A stretch of 11,863 nucleotides of DNA from Treponema sp. GTDB lineage: Bacteria > Spirochaetota > Spirochaetia > Treponematales > Breznakiellaceae. Below the pieces are notes generated by a model, which did no database searches, was not told the origin of the DNA, and saw nothing but the letters and a program-made list of their open reading frames with translations. Where the stretch lies: the NCBI GenBank assembly GCA_020216655.1, contig JAIWNU010000104.1, positions 1 to 11,863 of the forward strand. The letters run 5' to 3'. Made by a program: the position numbers and the translations under genes. Positions 1 through 5,836 of the stretch are shown here, piece after piece; within the stretch, counting starts at the first letter, position 1; each line of letters opens with the position of its first letter.

Positions 1-1363
1 CATGGCTCAGTAAATCCTGAAAATAGGCTGCGGCCACCGCACCGGCATCCACATGTTTCATTCCTGATTGAGAACCCACCGAGAAGACTGCAACTTTCCA
101 GTGACGGTTTTGCAAGGTATAAGGGTTAACCTGCCAGATCCGAGGGAGTGTATCATAGAGCAAAGAGTTATAGGCTTCCACAGTGTCATTTATGACCCTA
201 TTGGACCTGCCGATGTCTTGCAAAAACTTAAGTTCTTCAAGCTGGCGGCCAGGATACCCCTGGATCCGCAGCAATTCAGCATATTCCTGACGCTCTGGAG
301 CGTAGGGATGTATCCGCAGGCCTCTGCGGTATTCAAAGAGAGCTTCCTGTAAAAGGTTATTGCTTTGGAAAGATCGGGCCCTGTTAAAATGCCAGGATGC
401 CCACACAGCCCGTTCAGAAGACTCTAGGGCAGTTGATTTAAGAACCGTATCTTCCAGGGCAGCCCGTATAAACTCATCTTCGCTGTCTATCGAAAGAGCC
501 ACGGAAAGGATCTGACGGGCTTCCGCAAAGCGCCCGAGCCGAATAAAGGACATACCTTTAATATACCAGGCGCTTACATCATTACGATTCGCCGCTATAA
601 TCTGATCCGCAATCCGCGCAGCTTCATCGAACCGGTTTGCCCGATAGCGAACACTGGCAAGCAATGAACGGGCAGCCAGAAAATTGGGTTTAAGCGTGAG
701 GGCGATATCAAGAGACGCGGCGGCGCTTTCTAATTTACCCGCCAATGCATCAAGATAGGCAGCATAATAATGGACTCGATAATCGTCTGAATGGAGAGAT
801 ACGGCCCTTGCAATATTTACCCGGGCTGCGTCATAGTCGCCAAGGGATCCCTGCACTAAGGCAAGTGATACGAGGGCCCTCCGATCGTCGGGATAACGGG
901 CAACCGCCTCGCGGTATTTTTTAACCACTTCACCAACCTTGCCACGGGCTAGTTCTAATTCTGCAGCAGCAAAGAGGGCGTCCCTATTATAGGGTTCCCG
1001 GACCAGAATATCCGACAGAACAGACGATGCAGTATCAAGCTGTCCCATAGCAATAAGAATAAGGGCTTCCAGGTTGGCAAGATTCATCGAACCCCTATTC
1101 AGGGTTCTTGCCTTCCGAACCCAGGAGAGGGCTTGGTCATATTCCCGTAGTTGGTAATAGCATTCGGCGAGGGCCGAGACACTTTCTGCATGGGACTGGT
1201 TGATTTTTAATACTTCCAGAAATGCTTCCGCAGCGCTATACCAATCCTCCTGCACCATTGCGGTCTGCCCTTTTTGAAACCACGCATTAAGGCTTTGCTG
1301 GGCCGAAAGCAGTGCGGGAAAAAGCAGCAAGCTGATAAAGAAGGAGAGCGCATTCCGTTTCAT
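1..1363 (-). CDS. Exported TPR-repeat protein, C-terminus cut by the left edge
   Basis: Reading the minus strand from the ATG at 1363 gives 454 open codons with no stop before the window ends, so the C-terminus is missing. Residues 1-21 (Lys/Arg start, then a Leu/Phe-rich core ending near Leu-Leu-Ser-Ala) look like a Sec signal peptide. Residues about 28-385 are a run of roughly ten degenerate 34-residue TPR helical pairs, with the usual Ala/Leu/Tyr spacing and Asn/Asp-Pro-like turns. From about residue 420 the character changes to alternating hydrophobic sequence (around Trp-Lys-Val-Ala-Val-Phe), suggesting a different C-terminal domain that I cannot identify. TPR arrays normally act as protein-interaction scaffolds, here probably in the periplasm. 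The start overlaps the tlyC stop as ATGA, and a GGAG lies 9 bases upstream (1376-1373). A TPR gene next to tlyC is, from memory, also found in other treponemes. The specific function is unknown. Confidence 0.85.
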   Translation of the reverse strand, partial: MKRNALSFFISLLLFPALLSAQQSLNAWFQKGQTAMVQEDWYSAAEAFLEVLKINQSHAESVSALAECYYQLREYDQALSWVRKARTLNRGSMNLANLEALILIAMGQLDTASSVLSDILVREPYNRDALFAAAELELARGKVGEVVKKYREAVARYPDDRRALVSLALVQGSLGDYDAARVNIARAVSLHSDDYRVHYYAAYLDALAGKLESAAASLDIALTLKPNFLAARSLLASVRYRANRFDEAARIADQIIAANRNDVSAWYIKGMSFIRLGRFAEARQILSVALSIDSEDEFIRAALEDTVLKSTALESSERAVWASWHFNRARSFQSNNLLQEALFEYRRGLRIHPYAPERQEYAELLRIQGYPGRQLEELKFLQDIGRSNRVINDTVEAYNSLLYDTLPRIWQVNPYTLQNRHWKVAVFSVGSQSGMKHVDAGAVAAAYFQDLLSH

Positions 1364-2142
1364 TCCGTGGGGCTCCGTTTTAGCACTATTTTAACGGTGT
1401 TGATTTTGTGGCCCTCCATGTCCTGAATAATGAAATCATGGCCGCCATAGCTGACTTTTTCGTATTTTACCGGTATTTTCCCGAAAAGATCAAATACAAA
1501 GCCCCCAAGGGTATCAAAATCGTTTACCGGTAAATCAAGTTTTAGTTCTTCCGCTAGATCCTCCAGATTCAGCCGAGCATCGCAGAGATACACCCCATCT
1601 CCTATCTGAAGTATGTCTTCCCGTTCATTGTCAAATTCGTCCTGTATATCTCCAACGATTTCTTCGATAATATCTTCCATGCAGACAATACCGGAAACGC
1701 CTCCATATTCGTCTACGGCTACCGCAATATGAACCCGTTTGCGGCGCATATCCCGCAGGAGATCATCAATACGCTTGGATTCGGGAACAAAAAAAGGTTT
1801 TCGCAGTATGGTTTGCATCTGAATCGATTCATGCTTTACCAGAGTGCGGAGCAAATCCTTAACATACAAGATACCGATGACATTATCGATCGTATCTTTA
1901 TAAACCGGGAATCGTGAATGCCCGCTTTCAGCGATTTTTTCCAGCATTTCATCCTGGTTCATTTCAACAGAAAGAAAAATCGTATCAATTCGAGGAACCA
2001 TGACTTCCTTAACCATTGTATCAGAAAGTTCAACCACGCCGCGGATCATATCCTTTTGATCCGATTCCAGCTTTTCAAATTCCTTTATTTCCTCCTGGGT
2101 GGCTGCACTAAAAAAACGATTCCAGATTTCTTTGATATTCAT
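1360..2142 (-). CDS. tlyC: TlyC/CorC (YbeX)-type CBS-domain protein
   Basis: A 260-residue protein with a short helical N-terminus (1-45), a CBS pair (about 46-108 and 114-170) and a C-terminal CorC_HlyC domain (about 178-256). Typical landmarks are MVPR at 48-51, SRFPVY at 76-81, and DEYGG at 144-148 followed by the acidic MEDIIEEIVGDI stretch. There is no DUF21 transmembrane region, so this is the soluble, cytoplasmic form. The family is named after Brachyspira 'hemolysin' TlyC, but haemolytic activity is doubtful for many homologues. The E. coli relatives CorC and YbeX are linked to Mg/Co homeostasis and, for YbeX, to ribosome metabolism. CBS pairs usually bind adenosine nucleotides. The ATG forms an ATGA overlap with the ybeY stop. 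A good GAGGAG lies 11 bases upstream (2159-2154) inside ybeY, so translation is probably coupled. The ybeY neighbour favours a YbeX-like role, which is an inference. Confidence 0.93.
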   Translation of the reverse strand: MNIKEIWNRFFSAATQEEIKEFEKLESDQKDMIRGVVELSDTMVKEVMVPRIDTIFLSVEMNQDEMLEKIAESGHSRFPVYKDTIDNVIGILYVKDLLRTLVKHESIQMQTILRKPFFVPESKRIDDLLRDMRRKRVHIAVAVDEYGGVSGIVCMEDIIEEIVGDIQDEFDNEREDILQIGDGVYLCDARLNLEDLAEELKLDLPVNDFDTLGGFVFDLFGKIPVKYEKVSYGGHDFIIQDMEGHKINTVKIVLKRSPTE

Positions 2143-2597
2143 AAAAGAATATGCTCCTCTTTTGTTTGCTCAAGAAGAAGTTCCTGAAACTGCAGCATCG
2201 GTTCTGAAGCATCATTGGTTTGATGATCCATGCCGCTCAAATGCAGAATACCATGGATTACAAGACGGCGAAACTCCTCATCGGGCTCTACGCTGAAATA
2301 ATGAGCATTCTCATACAGGGTTTGCAGAGAGATGACAATATCGCCCGCAAGAAATCGCTTTTCTCCATCCTCTTCCACTGTCTCTCCCAGCTCAAAGGAT
2401 AAAACATCGGTAGGTTCATTTTTATTCCGGTATTCCGCATTAAGCTGGCAAATCGTTTCATCATCACAGAGAAGAATAGAAATATCCCAATTGTTTTTTT
2501 CAAGCTTTTCTAGAATGAGCAAGGCAAAGGATTCGAGTTTGTGCATCCAGGGTAAGGGTTCTAGACTTTCGGTGGATGAAATTTCAACCCTGTTCAA
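2139..2597 (-). CDS. ybeY: Endoribonuclease YbeY (rRNA maturation factor)
   Basis: A 152-residue member of the UPF0054 family of metal-dependent single-strand endoribonucleases. These act in 16S rRNA 3'-end maturation and 70S ribosome quality control in the cytoplasm. The family signature HGxLHLxGxDH is intact at 115-125, so the three zinc-ligand histidines are H115, H119 and H125. The other conserved block, N53..YR57..PTDVLSF (62-68), is also present, with the conserved arginine at 57. Length is normal for the family. The start is a TTG at 2597-2595, lying inside the last codons of the upstream pgpH-like gene (14-base overlap). A strong GGGAGG (2609-2604) with a 6-base spacer supports it. 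Its stop overlaps the tlyC start as ATGA. Its neighbours phoH (YbeZ) and tlyC (YbeX) form the classic ybeZ-ybeY-ybeX association. Confidence 0.96.
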   Translation of the reverse strand: MNRVEISSTESLEPLPWMHKLESFALLILEKLEKNNWDISILLCDDETICQLNAEYRNKNEPTDVLSFELGETVEEDGEKRFLAGDIVISLQTLYENAHYFSVEPDEEFRRLVIHGILHLSGMDHQTNDASEPMLQFQELLLEQTKEEHILL

Positions 2598-4791
2598 AGG
2601 GAACCTCCCGGTTTATTTTTGGATATTCAATTCTCGAATGATAGTGTCCAGCTAAGACACGGACAAAGGCGCTTTTAATCAATTCCAAATCCTTAAATGT
2701 TAATTCTGACTGATCCAGTTGTCCCTGTTCAAATTTACCAATAATCAGTTCATGTACAAATTTTTCAATCTTGGTGATTGTGGGTTTTTTGAGGGTGCGC
2801 ATGGCAGCTTCTACTGTATCGGCCAGCATGACTACCGCCGATTCTTTGCTGCGCGGGGGATTGCCAGGATAAGAAAAATCATCGGCCTTGACCTGATCCT
2901 CCCGCTTAAGAGCCTCATTGTAAAACCAGGCTATAACCGAATTGCCATGATGTTCTGAAATAATATCAATAACCGATTGCGGAAGCCCAAGGGCTCGAGC
3001 TTTTTCAATACCGAGCTTTACATGGCTTCTTATAATAGTCGCAGAGAGCCGCGGAGCCAGTTCCTCATGCTTGTTATAGGCTGCCTGATTTTCGATAAAA
3101 TAATCGGGTTGATCCATTTTTCCAATGTCATGATAATAGGCCCCAACCCGGGCAAGAAGTGCATTCGCCCCAATATCTCTGCAGGCAGACTCAGCTAAGT
3201 TGGCCACCGTAACCGAATGACTATAAGTACCGGGCGCAACGGTAAGCAGACGCTTTAAGACCGGGGAGTTGAGATCTGCCAGTTCCATTAGCCTAAAGGT
3301 CGTCGTTGCATTGAGCCACTGTTCGAGCAGGGGTAAAAAGGCAAGCACCAGCATCCCGCAAATAAGCCCATTAAATGCGGACCAGAATATAACCATGGGG
3401 AATACAGAAAGGGGACTCTGTTCAAAGAGAAGCAGAACCAGCGAAAAGAGGGCCTGCATCGCAGCCACAAACAATCCCGCTTTAATAAGGTCGATACGCC
3501 GCTCCGCCACCCGCATAGAGAAGACTCCCGTTATGCCCGCAGCAAGGGCAAACAAGAAGGCCTGCTCATCATAGGCCCCAAGGGCAAAGGCGATGACGGG
3601 CATCGATATGGCCATAGCTGTGGCGGTTCTTCCGCTAATAATAACCGCGGGGAGCATTACAAAAAGGGCGGTGGGCACAAAAACAGCCAGTGAGAGATAC
3701 TCTATACCTATCATTCTGGAAAGAACAATAGCACTGATACCGTACAGTCCACCTAAAACAGTAAGAAAGTAAATCTCCTTTGCTTCAAGCTTTCTCCCCA
3801 CCATTGCAGGGCTTGTCATAAATAGAAGCAGTCCAAATGAAAAGAGCAGCATCCCTACAAGGCCCAAAATATACATCGGATTCTGCCGATCCTTGCCTTG
3901 GTTCAGCGCTTTAAGCCGAGCTAAATCGTCCTTTGAAACTATGGCCCCTTTTTTTATAATCCGTTCACCCCGTTCAATCTGCCGAATCACCGGTTCCAAT
4001 CTGGCCCTGGTCTCTTCGAGACGAAGATTGGTATCCTCCTGTGAAAAAAACACATTTTCGGCCACAAAGGGCGTCAAAATATAGGGAGCTATGGACGTAA
4101 AACTTGAGGGATAGGAACCTGAGCTTGCGATTTCTGTGATTCGTTCTTTAGCGGTGATTAGGGTAACCATACGGTTAATCGGAATCCGTTCTCGTTCAGT
4201 ACGGATGGCCCCTTTGCGAATCACTTCTACCTGGTCTGGATTGTAAAGATCCAGATTCAGTTTACCCGTGGCAAAAATTCCTTCCTCTAAAAGAATTTTT
4301 AAAACCGATTCGGCATATTCTAAAAAACGTTCCCGCGAGTGGCTTCGATACAGGGTCTCGAGTACTTGCTGGGGAAACATTCCGGGGTATTCGGCCTGTA
4401 TTCCCAATTTGAAGGATTCAGCGGATACCCGGTTTGTAAAAAGGGAACGAACCATGGACTTAAAACGGCCAAACATGGCAAGGGCATCCCTTGTTGCATC
4501 GGTAGAATAGCGAAAAACCGCGGGCACCAAGCGCTCCTGGGCCTTTTTGCGGAGCTGAGTAGCTTCATCGTCCACATAAGATATTGATTTATCAGCAATA
4601 AAATCCCGCTCAGCAACCTTGCCGACTTCGAATTCACGGAGTATTGGACTGTTTGCAGCAGAACTGCCTATATTGCCCAGGGTAACAAAAAGAATCATGG
4701 CAAAGGTTGCACTTATAGCCAGAGCGGGCCAAAAGCGAATCTTATGGGGCCATAGGGAACTTAAAAAGGAATTATTTTGATTCATGGTCAT
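2584..4791 (-). CDS. 7TM-HD family membrane phosphodiesterase (PgpH/YqfF-like), probably c-di-AMP specific
   Basis: A 735-residue membrane protein with the PgpH architecture. It has one N-terminal membrane helix (about 21-40), a large extracytoplasmic 7TMR-HDED-type domain (about 50-300), about seven membrane helices (about 305-490) and a cytoplasmic HD hydrolase domain (about 505-725). HD-domain metal ligands are visible: H525 (YSHSV), H554-D555 (HDIGK), H590, H614-H615 (SEHHG) and D658 (MLADTVEA). Characterised PgpH proteins hydrolyse the second messenger cyclic di-AMP to pApA. The same activity here is inferred from architecture and the complete active site. The gene overlaps phoH by 20 bases and ybeY by 14. 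Two ATGs (4791 and 4785) are in frame and neither has a clear Shine-Dalgarno, so translation is probably coupled to phoH. Length is typical for the family. Confidence 0.93.
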   Translation of the reverse strand: MTMNQNNSFLSSLWPHKIRFWPALAISATFAMILFVTLGNIGSSAANSPILREFEVGKVAERDFIADKSISYVDDEATQLRKKAQERLVPAVFRYSTDATRDALAMFGRFKSMVRSLFTNRVSAESFKLGIQAEYPGMFPQQVLETLYRSHSRERFLEYAESVLKILLEEGIFATGKLNLDLYNPDQVEVIRKGAIRTERERIPINRMVTLITAKERITEIASSGSYPSSFTSIAPYILTPFVAENVFFSQEDTNLRLEETRARLEPVIRQIERGERIIKKGAIVSKDDLARLKALNQGKDRQNPMYILGLVGMLLFSFGLLLFMTSPAMVGRKLEAKEIYFLTVLGGLYGISAIVLSRMIGIEYLSLAVFVPTALFVMLPAVIISGRTATAMAISMPVIAFALGAYDEQAFLFALAAGITGVFSMRVAERRIDLIKAGLFVAAMQALFSLVLLLFEQSPLSVFPMVIFWSAFNGLICGMLVLAFLPLLEQWLNATTTFRLMELADLNSPVLKRLLTVAPGTYSHSVTVANLAESACRDIGANALLARVGAYYHDIGKMDQPDYFIENQAAYNKHEELAPRLSATIIRSHVKLGIEKARALGLPQSVIDIISEHHGNSVIAWFYNEALKREDQVKADDFSYPGNPPRSKESAVVMLADTVEAAMRTLKKPTITKIEKFVHELIIGKFEQGQLDQSELTFKDLELIKSAFVRVLAGHYHSRIEYPKINREVPFEQG
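2604..2609 (-). promoter_or_regulatory. Shine-Dalgarno for the TTG start of ybeY
   Basis: The minus strand reads GGGAGG here, followed by six bases and then TTG at 2597-2595. It lies within the 3' end of the pgpH-like coding sequence. It is the strongest ribosome-binding site near the ybeY N-terminus and decides for the TTG start. Confidence 0.7.
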
Positions 4792-5761
4792 AGGCTTGGA
4801 TGATCTTTTTTATAAGAGGGTTGCGTACCACATCTGCAGTATTGAGATACGAAAAATAGAGCCCCTCCACATTATGAAGCAATGAAATAGCATGGAGCAA
4901 ACCTGAGTCACTGCGGCGGGGCAAATCTATCTGTGTCGTATCACCGGTCACAATAGCTTGAGAGCCCTCTCCTATACGGGTAAGGAACATTTTCATCTGT
5001 TCCTTTGTGGTGTTTTGGGCTTCATCAAGGATGACAACACAGTCGTTCAAACTTCGTCCCCGCATATAAGCCAGGGGGGCTATTTCTATAGCCCGATTAT
5101 CTTCCATTCTGCGAATGGTTTCGTAGGGCACCAAGGCTTCCATGGCGTCGTACAGCGGGCGCAGATAGGGATTGATTTTCTGAGCCAGATCTCCTGGCAA
5201 GAAACCCAGACTTTCACCGGCTTCCACAACCGGACGGGTAAGTACGAGTTTACGGCGTTTTTTAGATAAAACCTGCCTGAGGGCTTCCGCAACCGCAAGA
5301 AAGGTTTTCCCCGTACCCGCAGGACCGACACAGAACACTATTTCATGGGTGCGAATTCCCTGAATATAAGCTGCTTGGTTGAGCGTCCGCGGGTATACCC
5401 GGCCGAAACCATTGGGAATTTGGATAACCCCTTCTCGCAGCGGATCCAGAACTTTCGCGACCTCTCCCTGCTCTAGAGGACCCGATTCGACGGTCACAGT
5501 CAAGGACCGCACATATTCAGGAGACGGGTGTTCACCCTTGCGGACCGCATCGATAAGATGATCAATAATAAGCTTTATGCGGTTTTGCAGTACCTCATCA
5601 TAACCTTCCAGCCGCAATACATTTCCCTTAGTGGCAATATGTCCACCGAGGGATTTTTCTATCACCCGCAGGTTACTGTCATTGGCGCCGCAGACACCGC
5701 TTGCAATATCTTGACTATCCAAAATAATGGTTACATTACTGTCCAAAGGAACCCCTAACAT
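4772..5761 (-). CDS. phoH: PhoH family ATPase (YbeZ/PhoL-like)
   Basis: A 329-residue cytoplasmic P-loop ATPase of the PhoH family. The N-terminal part (about 25-75) is the KH-like region, and the C-terminal part (about 120-325) is the helicase-like ATPase core. Walker A is GPAGTGKT at 146-153. Walker B is VVILDEAQN at 242-250, with D246 and E247. A motif III-like TGDTTQIDLP is at 272-281, and an arginine-containing DVVRNPLI is near the end. PhoH/YbeZ partners YbeY and is thought to be an RNA helicase or ribosome-associated factor; the phosphate-starvation name is historical. The ATG at 5761 lacks an upstream Shine-Dalgarno. A TTG at codon 6 (5746-5744) has AGGGG five bases ahead of it and may be the true start. 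In-frame stop TGA at 5830-5828 with no intervening ATG/GTG/TTG rules out a longer form. It is the first gene of the left operon and its start lies in a palindrome. Confidence 0.95.
   Translation of the reverse strand: MLGVPLDSNVTIILDSQDIASGVCGANDSNLRVIEKSLGGHIATKGNVLRLEGYDEVLQNRIKLIIDHLIDAVRKGEHPSPEYVRSLTVTVESGPLEQGEVAKVLDPLREGVIQIPNGFGRVYPRTLNQAAYIQGIRTHEIVFCVGPAGTGKTFLAVAEALRQVLSKKRRKLVLTRPVVEAGESLGFLPGDLAQKINPYLRPLYDAMEALVPYETIRRMEDNRAIEIAPLAYMRGRSLNDCVVILDEAQNTTKEQMKMFLTRIGEGSQAIVTGDTTQIDLPRRSDSGLLHAISLLHNVEGLYFSYLNTADVVRNPLIKKIIQAYDHESK
5752..5756 (-). promoter_or_regulatory. Shine-Dalgarno candidate for an alternative TTG start of phoH
   Basis: The minus strand reads AGGGG here, five bases before a TTG at 5746-5744, which is codon 6 of the longer phoH frame. 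The spacing resembles the ybeY TTG start. The same bases form the outer part of the 3' arm of the palindrome at 5752-5800, so folding would hide this site. Confidence 0.4.
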
Positions 5762-5800
5762 GTGGTTGAAACATAAAAAGTTCCAATTGCATGTTAGGGG
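5752..5800 (-). promoter_or_regulatory. 49-base imperfect palindrome / stem-loop over the phoH start
   Basis: Perfect 11-base arms CCCCTAACATG (5752-5762) and CATGTTAGGGG (5790-5800) enclose 27 bases. Inside them lie a 3x3 mismatch, a second 7-base stem (TTGGAAC with GTTTCAA on the minus strand, one G.U pair) and a 7-base loop TTTTTAT. On the phoH message the 3' arm contains the ATG at 5761 and the AGGGG ahead of the TTG at 5746, so pairing would block initiation. No T-run follows on either strand, which argues against an intrinsic terminator. It could be an RNA control element or a DNA operator, and the sequence alone does not decide. Confidence 0.6.
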
Positions 5801-5804
5801 AAAG

Positions 5805-5831
5805 TTTATAGAGGCCTGGGGGTCACGTCAA
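5805..5831 (-). promoter_or_regulatory. Sigma-70-like promoter candidate for the phoH operon
   Basis: The minus strand carries TTGACG (5831-5826; 5 of 6 to the -35 consensus) and TATAAA (5810-5805; 5 of 6 to the -10 consensus), separated by 15 bases, two short of ideal. The -35 begins five bases after the lptD stop codon. A start about seven bases past the -10 would fall near 5798, placing the palindrome almost exactly at the 5' end of the message. It is the only intergenic promoter candidate in the window. Confidence 0.5.
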
Positions 5832-5836
5832 GGGCA

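Noticed and set aside
68..352. Plus-strand open frame of 94 codons at the left edge
   Set aside because: The minus strand here encodes the continuous TPR protein, with clear repeat periodicity; the plus frame is a shadow.
1360..2142. TlyC as a secreted haemolysin or virulence factor
   Set aside because: There is no signal peptide or membrane region; the protein is a CBS/CorC domain protein next to ybeY, so a housekeeping role is more likely than the historical name suggests.
5752..5800. Intrinsic terminator for lptD
   Set aside because: The palindrome is strong, but neither strand has a T-run after the 3' arm, and the 3' arm overlaps the phoH start.
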